DNA from: an uncultured Bacteroidota bacterium
GTDB taxonomy: Bacteria > Bacteroidota > Bacteroidia > Chitinophagales > Chitinophagaceae
Length of the DNA: 64,000 bases
Direction of reading: 5' to 3'
Assembly: GCA_903835005.1 (NCBI GenBank)
Contig: CAILLK010000154.1
Coordinates: forward strand, 42,523-106,522
The notes under the pieces were generated by a model. That model was not told the DNA's origin. It did no database searches and saw only the letters and a program-made list of their open reading frames with translations. Shown one piece after another: positions 34,363-43,382 of the stretch. A program made the position numbers and the translations under genes. Numbering within the stretch: position 1 is the stretch's first letter; each line of letters begins with the position of its first letter.

Positions 34363-36474
34363 TCAATTGGTTAGCTTATCCGCTTTTTTCCGCACTACCA
34401 CCCACTCATCTATATTTACCTTGAAGGGCAGGTTACCCATTTTTACTGTGGCCTTTTTGTCTTTTAATTCCAGAAGGGTCCCTACCTGGTGGTTCTCTTT
34501 ATTTCTTACCAGATCGCCTATTTTCGGTTTGCCGCCTGTAAGCTCATAATTTTTATCGGCCTTTCTTGCAGCTGCAGCATTATTCTGTATTTGCTTTTTC
34601 CGGAACAATACGTTTTCGGCTGCACTGATCACATCCTGCTTATTCTCTGATTTTTTCCAGTCCTGGATAATCTGTTTAAACTTTCGTTCTGTATCTCTAA
34701 GGTAGTCCAGCTCTTCTTTTTTTATTTTATTCTGCAGCTGCAGGGTGGCATGTTGCTGCTTCAGTTTTTCCTTGTCGGAGAGCTCTTCATAATTCTTTTT
34801 CAGCTTCTCATTCGTCTTCAGCAATCGGTCCAGTTCCTTTTCTTTATCACTCAGCCTTACCGACTGTTGTTCCGTCTGGTGAAGGATTTTGTCGAGTTTG
34901 AAGTGTTCCCGCTGTGTCAGCTGGCGGGCACGTTCTATAACTTGGGGTGGAAGTCCGCTTCTCTGGGCAATGGCAAAAGTATAACTGCTTCCGGGCTTGC
35001 CGATACTCAGCTTATAGAGTGGTTCAAGTTTTTCTTCGTCAAAAGCCATGGCGCCATTAAATATTCCGCGCACCTTGCCTGCCATTATTTTCAGGTTCAG
35101 GTAGTGTGTGGTAATAATGCCCAGTGCATTTTTATGTGCAAGGTCTTCTACTATTGCTTCGGCAAAAGCCCCGCCCAGATTAGGGTCGCTGCCGCTGCCC
35201 AGCTCATCAATAAAGAAAAGTGTCTTGCCGTTGGCAAAATCCATAAAATGCTTCATGTCCTGCAGGTGTGCGCTGTAGGTACTTAACTCGTGTTCGATAG
35301 ATTGTGTGTCGCCTATCTGCACCATCAGTTGCCTGAATATACCTACCTCCGAACTTTCATCGGCAGGAATCAGCAGACCTGCCTGGCACATTAGCTGCAA
35401 CAAACCTACTGTCTTCATTGATACTGTCTTTCCGCCGGCATTAGGCCCGCTTATAATGAGTATCCGGTTCTGCCGGTCAAGGGTCAGTGTTAAGGGTATG
35501 GTGGGCTTCTGGCTTTGTTTATTGCGCAGCAATAGTAAAGGGTGATACGCCTTAATCAGCTGCACCATGGGGTGGGGGCTCAGCCGGGGCATATTGCCGT
35601 TCATATCTGCTGCCAGCAACGCTTTGGCCCTTATGTAATCATATACGCCGCAAAGGTTATAATACCCATCCAGCACACTTGCGTATGCCGACAGGTCTTT
35701 TGTAGCCTGCACCAGTATTCTGTGTATCTCCCGACCTTCAGCCCGCTCCAGCGAAAATATTTCAATGTTCAGTTCTATAGTTTCTTCAGGTTCTATAAAT
35801 ACAGTTTTCTGGGTGTCGCTTTCGCCATGCAGTATACCCTTTACTATTCGTTTGTATTCAGCCAGCACAGCAGCAGTTCTGCGCCCGTTCATAAAGCTCT
35901 CCGATATATCGGCCAGGTAGCCTGCCTTGTTTAGTTTGCGCAATACAACCTCAAATGTCCTTCTCGATTCATAGCGTGCCTTACCCAGTTCGCTCCGTAT
36001 CGACATCAGTTCTTTCGATGCTGTATCCCGCACTATGCCAGTCTCATCAATAACAGTTGTGATGATTTCTGTGATCCGTTTTTCATATTCAGTCTTCCCT
36101 GCCAGTTCATTCAGTTTCGGGAAAAGCTCATTATGCTTTTTAAACCATTGCAGTATATCCTTTATGTTGAGGGCAAGCTTATTAAATTCCAATAATTGTT
36201 CGCCTGTCAATACTCCGCCAGGTATGGCAAGGAGTTTTAATTCTTTGGTAAGGTTACGTGTAAAGTCGTTGGGGAAATAGTCATTGCCAATTATGATGTT
36301 TTTAAATTCACTGGTCTGCTGCAGTTCCCGCTCCATATGAACCAGTGTGGTATGAAACCGGATATTGGCCACCCTTTCACGCGCAGCATCCGTCCGGCAT
36401 TTCAGCAGCAGCAGGTCGCTGATCTTATTAAACTCAAGGGCTTCATCGGCATGTGCCGGGTATAGTTGCATCAT
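34363..36474 (-). CDS. mutS2: MutS2-family ATPase lacking the Smr nuclease domain
   Basis: The protein has 703 residues. The MutS2 core is clear: 'LEFNKISDLLLLKCRTDAAR' at the N terminus, a long helical clamp region, Walker A 'ISGPNAGGKTVSMKTVG' (about 335-352), 'STYSAHLQDM', Walker B 'KTLFFIDELGSGSDPNLGGA', and 'GIITTHYLNLKIMA'. A coiled coil (about 525-625) follows and then a short KOW-like beta domain ('KIGDLVRNKENHQVGTLLEL') at the end. The C-terminal Smr endonuclease domain of many MutS2 proteins is absent, so the product ends about 80 residues early. The known family role is ribosome rescue/collision splitting or recombination control. It is convergent with the PaaK-like gene. Confidence 0.88.
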   Translation of the reverse strand: MMQLYPAHADEALEFNKISDLLLLKCRTDAARERVANIRFHTTLVHMERELQQTSEFKNIIIGNDYFPNDFTRNLTKELKLLAIPGGVLTGEQLLEFNKLALNIKDILQWFKKHNELFPKLNELAGKTEYEKRITEIITTVIDETGIVRDTASKELMSIRSELGKARYESRRTFEVVLRKLNKAGYLADISESFMNGRRTAAVLAEYKRIVKGILHGESDTQKTVFIEPEETIELNIEIFSLERAEGREIHRILVQATKDLSAYASVLDGYYNLCGVYDYIRAKALLAADMNGNMPRLSPHPMVQLIKAYHPLLLLRNKQSQKPTIPLTLTLDRQNRILIISGPNAGGKTVSMKTVGLLQLMCQAGLLIPADESSEVGIFRQLMVQIGDTQSIEHELSTYSAHLQDMKHFMDFANGKTLFFIDELGSGSDPNLGGAFAEAIVEDLAHKNALGIITTHYLNLKIMAGKVRGIFNGAMAFDEEKLEPLYKLSIGKPGSSYTFAIAQRSGLPPQVIERARQLTQREHFKLDKILHQTEQQSVRLSDKEKELDRLLKTNEKLKKNYEELSDKEKLKQQHATLQLQNKIKKEELDYLRDTERKFKQIIQDWKKSENKQDVISAAENVLFRKKQIQNNAAAARKADKNYELTGGKPKIGDLVRNKENHQVGTLLELKDKKATVKMGNLPFKVNIDEWVVVRKKADKLTN

Positions 36475-36547
36475 TTATAAGTAATACTCATTTTAAAATA
36501 GTTGCGAGTTTGGTTGCTGGAAATTTTTCTGAATTAATTGAGCAGAT

Positions 36548-36802
36548 TTAATAATGGAAACGGCATTGCAGAATGGTTATTCTTTCCTGGCTCACTTTAT
36601 ATATAAGCCTGTGCTCATCATTTATTCTTCTCGACCAGCTACCCCTGAAATTTTCTTTAAGCGGTTCTGGTTTCCCGATTCCATCAAAAGGCTCCCTCAG
36701 GCAATCCTTAATAAGTTCATTGATCCGTTTCAGAATCATTTTGTCTGTTATTTGCCAGTACAAATAGTCATCCCACCCACGTTTATTCCAGGCCAATTCC
36801 AT
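36548..36802 (-). CDS. yoeB: YoeB/Txe-family mRNA interferase toxin
   Basis: The protein has 84 residues. It has the RelE-superfamily fold signature of YoeB: 'NKRGWDDYLYWQITDKMILK', 'INELIKDCLREPFDGIGKPE', 'LKENFRGSWSRRINDEHRLI' and the terminal 'CRFHY'. Conserved catalytic residues (Glu, Arg, His, Tyr) are visible in the 'GSWSRRINDEHRLIY' and 'CRFHY' segments, so it looks active. It cleaves mRNA on the ribosome when free of antitoxin. Its ATG overlaps the stop of the YefM gene by 1 nt. Confidence 0.93.
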   Translation of the reverse strand: MELAWNKRGWDDYLYWQITDKMILKRINELIKDCLREPFDGIGKPEPLKENFRGSWSRRINDEHRLIYKVSQERITILQCRFHY

Positions 36803-37056
36803 TATTCTTCAATTAATGCATGTGTTTCATAAATGCCATTTTCAGTATCTTTAATAGCATCTATTAATCGTAGCTGGTTATTTACAGTACTTTGCAAATA
36901 TTTGGTTTCCTGCCAGGAGTTATATTCATCCAGTGATACCAGTACCACATTTTTATTATGCGCCCTTGAAATGACAACAACTTCCTTATCATCGCAGGCC
37001 TTATCCAGGTTTTCTTTTAAATTCTTCCTGAATTCTGAATAATTTACAACTGTCAT
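36802..37056 (-). CDS. yefM: YefM-family antitoxin (Phd/YefM)
   Basis: The protein has 84 residues. The N-terminal DNA-binding domain is 'MTVVNYSEFRKNLKENLDKA' with 'VVVISRAHNKNVVLVSLDEY', the core Phd/YefM motif. 'NSWQETKYLQSTVNNQLRL' follows, then an acidic C terminus that would wrap YoeB ('IKDTENGIYETHALIEE'). It binds and neutralises YoeB and represses its own promoter. Likely operator sites lie just upstream. Confidence 0.93.
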   Translation of the reverse strand: MTVVNYSEFRKNLKENLDKACDDKEVVVISRAHNKNVVLVSLDEYNSWQETKYLQSTVNNQLRLIDAIKDTENGIYETHALIEE

Positions 37057-37070
37057 AACAATCTGTTTAA

Positions 37071-37088
37071 GTACAAAATTACGTACAA
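37071..37088 (-). promoter_or_regulatory. yefM promoter with two GTACAA half-sites
   Basis: On the plus strand GTACAA occurs at 37071-37076 and 37083-37088, 12 bp apart. Between them CAAAATTA (37074-37081) reads TAATTTTG on the minus strand, a -7-like box 17 bp ahead of the yefM ATG. YefM operators in other bacteria have TGTACA-type cores, so autoregulation here is plausible. Confidence 0.4.
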
Positions 37089-37094
37089 TATTAA

Positions 37095-39965
37095 TTAATT
37101 CCTCCCCAATACCAGTTCTTCCTTCAAAAACAGCCCGGTAAAGCTCCCTTTGATTTTCGCAATATCCTCTGGCGTTCCTTCACCCACTACCTTACCTCCG
37201 CCGCCGCCGCCTTCTGGGCCCATATCTATCACATAGTCGGCCACCTTTATAACATCCATATTGTGCTCTATTACCAGTATGGTATTGCCCCGGTCCACAA
37301 GTCGGTTCAATACGGCCAACAGGTGTTTTATGTCTTCAAAATGCAGGCCGGTGGTCGGCTCATCCAGTATATAAATGGTCTGCCCGGTATCCCGTTTACT
37401 TAGTTCGGTTGCCAGCTTCACGCGTTGCGCTTCGCCGCCACTCAGTGTCACCGCGCTCTGCCCCAGGGTTACATACCCCAGACCCACATCCTGCAGCGTT
37501 TTTATCTTTCGGTGCAGGTAGGGCACATTCACAAAAAACTCCACTGCTTCGTCCACCGTCATATTCAGCACATCCGATATTGATTTGCCCTTATACCTTA
37601 TCTCCAGTGTCTCCCTGTTGTAACGTCTGCCATTGCACTTTTCGCATTGCACATAAACATCGGGCAGAAAGTTCATTTCTATCACCCGCATACCGCCGCC
37701 CTGGCATTCCTCACACCTGCCACTCTTCACATTAAAGGAGAACCGCCCTGCAGTATACCCCCTTATCTTGGCCTCCGGCACCTGGCTGAACAATTGCCTA
37801 ACCTCATTAAAGAACCCGCAGTAGGTGGCCGGATTACTTCTCGGAGTTCGTCCTATAGGGCTTTGATCAATCTCTATCACCTTATCAATATGCTCCAGCC
37901 CTTCCACCTTTTTGCAGGGCATAGGAGTCTGCTTAAAGTTGTGGTAGCAATGCTTTCCAAGAATAGGGTAGAGGGTCTCGTTGATCAGGGTGCTCTTACC
38001 ACTGCCACTTACACCCGTCACACAAACAAATGTGCCCAGCGGCATCTTAATGCTTACATTCTTAAGATTATTACCTGTAGCTCCTTCCAGTACCAGTTCT
38101 TTCCCGTTGCCTTTTCTCCTTTCGTTGGGCACCTCAATATTCAGGGTATGATTCAGGTAGCCGCTGGTTATGGTATCCATTTTAAGGATATCGGCAGGTG
38201 AGCCCTCGCTCACTATCCTGCCACCATGCATCCCTGCCGCCGGGCCTATATCTATCAGGTGGTCGCTGGCCAGCATAATGTCTTTATCATGCTCCACCAC
38301 CAGCACGCTATTGCCACCATCCCTAAGATTTTTCAGCGCCTTTATCAGCCGCTGATTATCGCGTTGGTGCAGTCCTATACTGGGCTCATCCAGTATATAT
38401 GTTATGCCCGTCAGTTGAGATCCTATTTGCGTAGCAAGCCTTATCCGTTGGCTCTCGCCTCCGCTCAGGGTGCGGGTGGGGCGGTCCACAGTGAGGTAGT
38501 GCAGACCCACATCCAGCAGAAAGTGCAGCCTGTCCCTTATCTCCTTCAGTATATCCTTGGCAATGGTTTGTTGTTTGGAGCTAAGACGCAGCTCAATACC
38601 TGTAAACCACTCCATCATTTCCTTAAGTGATAGCGCACTTAGTTCACTGATATTGCAACCGTCCAGCTTAAAGTAAAGGCTCTCTTTCCGCAGCCTTGCA
38701 CCATTGCATACCGGGCATTTGTTCAGTTCCATAAACGCCTCAGCCCATGTCCTTATCCCTTCGCTCGATGTTTCATTAAACCACCGCAATACCATATTGA
38801 TGATGCCCTCATAGTTGTGCTGCACCACCGTTTCATGATATGTTTCGGCATCATCATTAATGTAGGTTATCACACCCTCCTCATTGCCATACAGCAAAAG
38901 GTTCAGTTGTTTTTCGGGTATGTCTTTTATAGGCTTATCCAGTGGTATTTTGTTTTTCTTAGCAAGTACTATGGCCATCTGGTAGGCCCATGCATCGCGT
39001 TCGCCGCCCAATGGGGCTATACCGCCATCCGTTATACTCTTATTCATATCCGGCAGCACCTCGGCCATATTCACCTGGTATATACTGCCCAGCCCCTTGC
39101 ACTTGGGGCATGCCCCATATGGCGAGTTGAACGAAAATGTATTCGGCGATGGTTCTTCATAACTTATACCAGTCTCCAGGCACATCAGCGTTTTGCTGTA
39201 TTGGGTTATGGCATTGGTTTCGGCATCAGCAATAAACATCAGGTCCTTGCCCATTTGAAGGCTCTTCTGTACACTCTGGCTCAGGCGGCTTTGTCCTTCG
39301 GCATTCACCGCCAGCCGGTCCACCACCAGTTCAATGTCATGTATTTTGTATCGGTCCAGTTGCATGCGCTCTTTCAGGTCAGTTACCTCACCGTCTATGC
39401 GCACCTTCAGATAGCCCTGCTTCCGCAATTGTTCAAACAGCTCCCGGTAGTGCCCCTTCCTGCCGCGCACCACCGGCGCCAGCAGCAGTATCTTCCTTCC
39501 TTTAAAGTTCTGTTGTATATGCGCCACTATCTCCTCTTCGCTGAATTTCACCATCTTTTTCCCGGTGTTGTAAGAGTAGGCCTCAGCCACCCTCGCAAAC
39601 AGCAACCGCATAAAGTCATACACCTCAGTTACCGTACCCACAGTGCTCCTGGGGTTTCGGTTGGTGGTCTTCTGCTCTATGCTTATCACCGGGCTCAGGC
39701 CTGTTATCTTGTCCACATCTGGCCGGTCCAGGTCGCCCATAAACTGCCGAGCATACGCCGCAAAGCTCTCCATATACCGCCGCTGGCCTTCCGCAAAAAT
39801 CGTATCAAACGCCAGCGAACTCTTGCCGCTGCCACTGATACCAGTTATCACCACCAGCTTGTTTTTGGGTATGCTTACGTCTAAGTTCTTCAGGTTGTGC
39901 ACCCGTGCCCCCAGCACCTCAATATTGCCCGCATCCGTTCTTTTATTAATTACCTCACTCTCCAT
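37095..39965 (-). CDS. uvrA: excinuclease ABC subunit A
   Basis: The protein has 956 residues from the ATG at 39965 (a TTG nine bases earlier is less likely). It is the damage-recognition ATPase of nucleotide excision repair, loading UvrB on distorted DNA. Both ABC modules are complete: Walker A 'VITGISGSGKSSLAFDTIFA', 'RRYMESFAAYARQFMGDLDR', signature 'TLSGGESQRIRLATQIGSQL', 'YILDEPSIGLHQRD'. The second set is 'CVTGVSGSGKSTLINETLY', 'TLSGGEAQRVKLATELSKR' and 'YILDEPTTGLHFEDIKHLL'. Zinc fingers are visible as 'CPKCKGLG', 'CPVCNGARL', and 'CEECQGGGMRVIEMNFLPDV' with 'CEKCNGRRY'. It lies 38 bp downstream (in minus sense) of nothing co-directional except the TA pair that follows it. Confidence 0.96.
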   Translation of the reverse strand: MESEVINKRTDAGNIEVLGARVHNLKNLDVSIPKNKLVVITGISGSGKSSLAFDTIFAEGQRRYMESFAAYARQFMGDLDRPDVDKITGLSPVISIEQKTTNRNPRSTVGTVTEVYDFMRLLFARVAEAYSYNTGKKMVKFSEEEIVAHIQQNFKGRKILLLAPVVRGRKGHYRELFEQLRKQGYLKVRIDGEVTDLKERMQLDRYKIHDIELVVDRLAVNAEGQSRLSQSVQKSLQMGKDLMFIADAETNAITQYSKTLMCLETGISYEEPSPNTFSFNSPYGACPKCKGLGSIYQVNMAEVLPDMNKSITDGGIAPLGGERDAWAYQMAIVLAKKNKIPLDKPIKDIPEKQLNLLLYGNEEGVITYINDDAETYHETVVQHNYEGIINMVLRWFNETSSEGIRTWAEAFMELNKCPVCNGARLRKESLYFKLDGCNISELSALSLKEMMEWFTGIELRLSSKQQTIAKDILKEIRDRLHFLLDVGLHYLTVDRPTRTLSGGESQRIRLATQIGSQLTGITYILDEPSIGLHQRDNQRLIKALKNLRDGGNSVLVVEHDKDIMLASDHLIDIGPAAGMHGGRIVSEGSPADILKMDTITSGYLNHTLNIEVPNERRKGNGKELVLEGATGNNLKNVSIKMPLGTFVCVTGVSGSGKSTLINETLYPILGKHCYHNFKQTPMPCKKVEGLEHIDKVIEIDQSPIGRTPRSNPATYCGFFNEVRQLFSQVPEAKIRGYTAGRFSFNVKSGRCEECQGGGMRVIEMNFLPDVYVQCEKCNGRRYNRETLEIRYKGKSISDVLNMTVDEAVEFFVNVPYLHRKIKTLQDVGLGYVTLGQSAVTLSGGEAQRVKLATELSKRDTGQTIYILDEPTTGLHFEDIKHLLAVLNRLVDRGNTILVIEHNMDVIKVADYVIDMGPEGGGGGGKVVGEGTPEDIAKIKGSFTGLFLKEELVLGRN

Positions 39966-40229
39966 TAAGTGCAATTTACGGATGAATTTCGGAATTGGGG
40001 GTGATAGGGGAATTGGATATCATTATGAATCTTATCCTGTTAATGATGTTACCCTATTTTGTATCATGTGATATATGCAATTGACCAAGAATCTCAGTTT
40101 TCCGCTTTAAAATGATTAGTCAGTTATTATTGTTGATAAAGCAAGATATAGGAACTATACAAAAATTTAACCCCCGACAAACATAATATTAGCACAATAA
40201 TATTATTTTTGAACCAAATTCAATTCTAT

Positions 40230-41003
40230 ATGCACAAAATTTCCATCCTGGTTGTAACATTGATGATAACCCTCTTTTCTACTCAGAATTCTTATGGCTG
40301 GGGCAAAGAAGGCCATCACATGGTTGCCGAAGTTGCCTGGCATTATATGAACCAGCATACTCAGGAAATGGTTACCAAATATCTCAACGGAATTACTGTC
40401 GATTCAGCCGCTACATGGATGGATGACGTGAGGAGTGATCCTAAGTATAAATACATGTCGTCCTGGCATTTCATCAATATCCCCAAAGGGCAGGAATATG
40501 TGCCCAATCCGGCTGAGACCAATTGCATCAATGAAATGAACAAAGCCTGTAATAATCTTAAAAACGGCAAACTCTCAGATGATGAAAAGAGAATAAATAT
40601 TATGGTATTGATTCACCTATGGGGCGATCTCTCCCAGCCGCTTCATACGGGTTATGCCGAAGACAGGGGGGGTAATATGGTTACGATTACCTTCAATGGC
40701 AAGGAAACCAACCTGCATTCATTATGGGATGGTGGTATTATTTACGACCGGAAAATAAAACTCGATAATTGCCTGGCCCTCTATGCTCATCTCAGTGAAA
40801 AGGAAAAAGAGGAATGCAAAAAATTCAATAATGTGGCAGCCCTAAAACAATCCAGATCGTTTCTGCCACAGATTTATGATTTTGAAGACGCCTCAATTGA
40901 TGAGGTGTATGCCGTCAAAAACCAGGCGGTAATAGAAAAACAAATCCTTACAGGCGGTCTGCGGCTTGCTGCAATGCTCGATGATGTTTTCAAAAAACAA
41001 TAG
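40230..41003 (+). CDS. S1/P1-type secreted nuclease
   Basis: The protein has 257 residues from the ATG at 40230; a TTG 21 bp earlier is less likely because the signal peptide starts at 'MHKISILVVTLMITLF'. Cleavage would leave the mature N-terminal Trp ('WGKEGHHMVAEVAW'), which in this family is the first zinc ligand. Further ligands appear in 'AATWMDDVRS', 'MSSWHFINIP', 'LIHLWGDLSQPLHTGYAEDR' and 'NLHSLWDGGII'. The full set for the trinuclear zinc site is present. It degrades single-stranded nucleic acid or 3' nucleotides outside the cytoplasm. It is convergent with the acetyltransferase gene. Confidence 0.9.
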   Translation: MHKISILVVTLMITLFSTQNSYGWGKEGHHMVAEVAWHYMNQHTQEMVTKYLNGITVDSAATWMDDVRSDPKYKYMSSWHFINIPKGQEYVPNPAETNCINEMNKACNNLKNGKLSDDEKRINIMVLIHLWGDLSQPLHTGYAEDRGGNMVTITFNGKETNLHSLWDGGIIYDRKIKLDNCLALYAHLSEKEKEECKKFNNVAALKQSRSFLPQIYDFEDASIDEVYAVKNQAVIEKQILTGGLRLAAMLDDVFKKQ

Positions 41004-41034
41004 TCAGGTATTTATTCATCGGCACATCCTGAAC

Positions 41035-41529
41035 TTAAGTATCGATCTCCAGCACATAATCATTCATATAGTACCCACCACCTATATCTATATCCTCATC
41101 ACTTGAATGCCTGAAACCATATTTGCTGTAAAATGCGATAGCATTGGTATTATACCTGTTCACATTGAGCCGCAGCAAATTACCACCTGCCTGTTTGATG
41201 GCTTTTGTCAGGTGTTGCAGCATCATTCGCCCGGCGCCCATACCCTGCGTTTCCGTCAATACATACAATTTATGCAGTTTGTAAATGCCCTGTTCCAATT
41301 CAGAGTAAGAAGCAAAACCCACAGGTGTTTCATCGCTGTAGCAAAGGATAAAATTATGCCCCGAAACCTCCATCTGTTTTTTCAGTTCCTCGGACGCATA
41401 AAACAGGTTAAGCATATAATCCAGTTGTTCCTTCCCAATAATCGGGATATAGGTAGTTGGCCATACCCTGTAGGTAATTTCCCGTATCAGAGGAATATCG
41501 GTAATAGTAGCGTTAGTTATTGTAAGCAT
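41035..41529 (-). CDS. GNAT-family N-acetyltransferase
   Basis: The protein has 164 residues from the ATG at 41529. The longer frame adds 69 residues lacking family resemblance and crosses the divergent small gene. It begins 'MLTITNATITDIPLIREITY' and shows 'ETPVGFASYSELEQGIYKLH', the acetyl-CoA binding loop 'LTETQGMGAGRMMLQHL' (Q-x-x-G-x-G/A type), 'LRLNVNRYNTNAIAFYSKYG' and 'YYMNDYVLEI'. The last are typical for acetyltransferases acting on small molecules or amino groups. The substrate is unknown. Confidence 0.88.
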   Translation of the reverse strand: MLTITNATITDIPLIREITYRVWPTTYIPIIGKEQLDYMLNLFYASEELKKQMEVSGHNFILCYSDETPVGFASYSELEQGIYKLHKLYVLTETQGMGAGRMMLQHLTKAIKQAGGNLLRLNVNRYNTNAIAFYSKYGFRHSSDEDIDIGGGYYMNDYVLEIDT

Positions 41530-41658
41530 ATTAAAGCAAGGATTCAAAGCAATGTGCTGGTTTAGATCGCATTGCTGAAATAAAAATGAATTAATGGTTT
41601 CGTCGTCAAAGATAATTAAACTAAATTCGCTCAATATTCTTAAAAAAACCGGCAAAAA

Positions 41659-41874
41659 ATGAAAAAGGCTATTTATACTTTTCTTGTAATTACTATTGGT
41701 ATAATCTCCTTCGCCTCTTGCAAAAAAGAATACCATTGCCAGTGTACCTATAATAATCAGTTAGTTTTTACAAAAGACCTGGGCAACCAAACCAGCACCG
41801 GCGCCAACAATTTATGCAGTACCTACGACACTTCCGGTATACCTGGCGAAGTATGGTTATGTACTGTTTATTAA
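41659..41874 (+). CDS. small lipoprotein
   Basis: The protein has 71 residues. Its hydrophobic N-terminal segment ends in a lipobox-like 'GIISFASCKKEY' with Cys at about residue 21, so it is probably a lipoprotein. The mature part is short, with further cysteines ('CQCTYNNQLV', 'NNLCSTYD', 'EVWLCTVY') that could form disulfides. Function unknown. Confidence 0.65.
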   Translation: MKKAIYTFLVITIGIISFASCKKEYHCQCTYNNQLVFTKDLGNQTSTGANNLCSTYDTSGIPGEVWLCTVY

Positions 41875-42006
41875 TCAACCGAATCTTTTCATAGATCGAC
41901 AATATTTCAGGTTGTGTGTAGGAATGATTTTTGAATCAATTCTAAAATGAATTCAGACTATTAAATAGTGGAAATAATAAAATCAGATTTTATAAATTCC
42001 GGTCTG

Positions 42007-42357
42007 TTATATTTTCATTTGTGCATAATAAGGATGATCAGGATTTACAACCAGTTCCTGGCGGGTAGGGCTTATTAATACATCCATATCCTCCAATGGG
42101 ATGCAGCCAAGTAAAGGTTCTGCATTATCTTGCAAAACCATTGCGCTGCAAAAAGTACGCCTGTTTTTAAACCGGAGTTCTACATGCGAAACTACGTCAT
42201 ATTCTATAATGTGACCATTGGCTAGTTGCCCTTTTCTTTTTTCAACTATCGGAAACTGTAATTGCTCCTGAATACTTTCATTAATACAAAGCAGATCAGC
42301 TCCGGTATCAACCCGGATATTTATAAACATTCTCTTAATTTCTTCATCTCCTATCAT
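42007..42357 (-). CDS. clan AA retropepsin-like aspartic protease, apparently with lost start
   Basis: The protein has 116 residues from the ATG at 42357. The active-site motif is 'INIRVDTGADLLCINE'. 'QLQFPIVEKRKGQLANGHII', 'VSHVELRFKNRRTFC', 'PLLGCIPLEDMDVLISPTRQ' and 'NPDHPYYAQMKI' match the bacterial single-domain retropepsin family. The in-frame sequence upstream (42358-42420) reads 'GAIFADIELINAEDLSYAKK', which looks like the family's conserved N-terminal strand. It is preceded directly by TAG (42421-42423), with no usual start codon between. Either translation starts at 42357 with a shortened protein or the gene is newly damaged. Confidence 0.72.
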   Translation of the reverse strand: MIGDEEIKRMFINIRVDTGADLLCINESIQEQLQFPIVEKRKGQLANGHIIEYDVVSHVELRFKNRRTFCSAMVLQDNAEPLLGCIPLEDMDVLISPTRQELVVNPDHPYYAQMKI

Positions 42358-42516
42358 ATGCTTTTTTGCATACGACAGGTCTTCAGCATTTATCAGCTCT
42401 ATATCAGCAAATATAGCTCCCTAATTCCTGTTTTAGGTTCAACAAAGCTAATGAAATAAACTTATATGTGCCGAATTTGAACCAAAAGAATATTGAACAA
42501 CTCAGCCATTGAGACA

Positions 42517-43215
42517 TTAAAATATCCTCATCAATTCCTCAAGGTGTTCTATTTCATAGGTTGGCTTTCGGCCATGGGCCACATGGTGCGGGTTATAATA
42601 TACGGTATCCCATCCCGCATTTATGGCGCCAAGAATATCAATATCAATTGCATCGCCTATCATTATACTTTCATCTGCGGTAGCGCCTGCCTGTTTCAGC
42701 GCGAATTCAAAGATATCCCTGTGGGGCTTCATACTGTTGCTGCGCTCAGAGGTAATAAGGTGGGTAAAGTAGCGGGCAATGCCTGAGTATTGCAGCTTCA
42801 GGCGCTGGGTGGTATCAAAACCATTGGTAATGAGGTGCATTTCATAGCGGCCTTTGCAGTGATCGAGGATCTCCTTTGCATGGGGTACCAGCAGGGTCTG
42901 GGTTGGCAATATTTCCAGGTATGCCGTACTGATTTCATGGGCAAGTGCGGTATCGGCCACTTTAAAGTCCAGCAACATCAGCCACATCCGTTTCCAGCGT
43001 AGTTCATCGCGTTTTATGAAGCCATTGCGGTAGCGTTCCCATAGTTTATCATTGTGTATTACATAACTCTTGAATAATGCATCGAAATCGGTAATACCAT
43101 ATTTTTCGAGCTCATATTCCTTATACAATGTCCTTAATGAGGCCTCAGAGTTTTTATCAAAATCCCATAATGTGTGGTCAAGGTCGAAAAAAAGGTGTTT
43201 GTATGTTTTTTGCAT
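42517..43215 (-). CDS. YjjG-family HAD phosphatase (noncanonical pyrimidine nucleotidase type)
   Basis: The protein has 232 residues from the ATG at 43215. HAD motif I is 'HLFFDLDHTLWDFDKNS', motif II 'LITNGFDTTQRLKL', the motif III Lys lies around 'LITSERSNSMKPHRDIFEFA', and motif IV is 'IMIGDAIDIDILGAINAGWD'. The cap region between I and II is helical (C1 type). YjjG relatives dephosphorylate noncanonical pyrimidine nucleotides. The leader directly before the ATG is made of GACTTTC-type heptamer repeats. Confidence 0.88.
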   Translation of the reverse strand: MQKTYKHLFFDLDHTLWDFDKNSEASLRTLYKEYELEKYGITDFDALFKSYVIHNDKLWERYRNGFIKRDELRWKRMWLMLLDFKVADTALAHEISTAYLEILPTQTLLVPHAKEILDHCKGRYEMHLITNGFDTTQRLKLQYSGIARYFTHLITSERSNSMKPHRDIFEFALKQAGATADESIMIGDAIDIDILGAINAGWDTVYYNPHHVAHGRKPTYEIEHLEELMRIF

Positions 43216-43241
43216 AGTCGTAAGTCGAAAGTCGAAAGTCG
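43216..43241. repeat. heptamer array (TAAGTCG/AAAGTCG) in the leader of the HAD gene
   Basis: A partial unit at 43216-43220 is followed by TAAGTCG (43221-43227), AAAGTCG (43228-43234) and AAAGTCG (43235-43241). It abuts the ATG of the minus-strand HAD gene. The same motif family recurs at 55692-55726 and around 55983-56021. Confidence 0.75.
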
Positions 43242-43359
43242 TTAGCCTGGTGTAAAAGTACGGAAAGATGCGCACATCGTTAGTTTGTTGGTGTTGTGGC
43301 AACAAGAGGGCTATTTGAATACCTGATTATTCTCATGAAAATTTCTTCAATAAAGGTTT

Positions 43360-43367
43360 TACATTTG
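43360..43367 (+). promoter_or_regulatory. -7 promoter element of icd
   Basis: TACATTTG fits TAnnTTTG and lies 82 bp before the ATG at 43450. A palindrome (43383-43415) lies between it and the gene, inside the predicted leader. Confidence 0.45.
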
Positions 43368-43382
43368 CGCGGTTATTTCTAA

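Noticed and set aside
38817..39884. Plus-strand ORF of 355 codons opposite uvrA
   Set aside because: It is antisense to a complete, highly conserved uvrA; its His/Gln/Leu-rich product has no recognisable domain.
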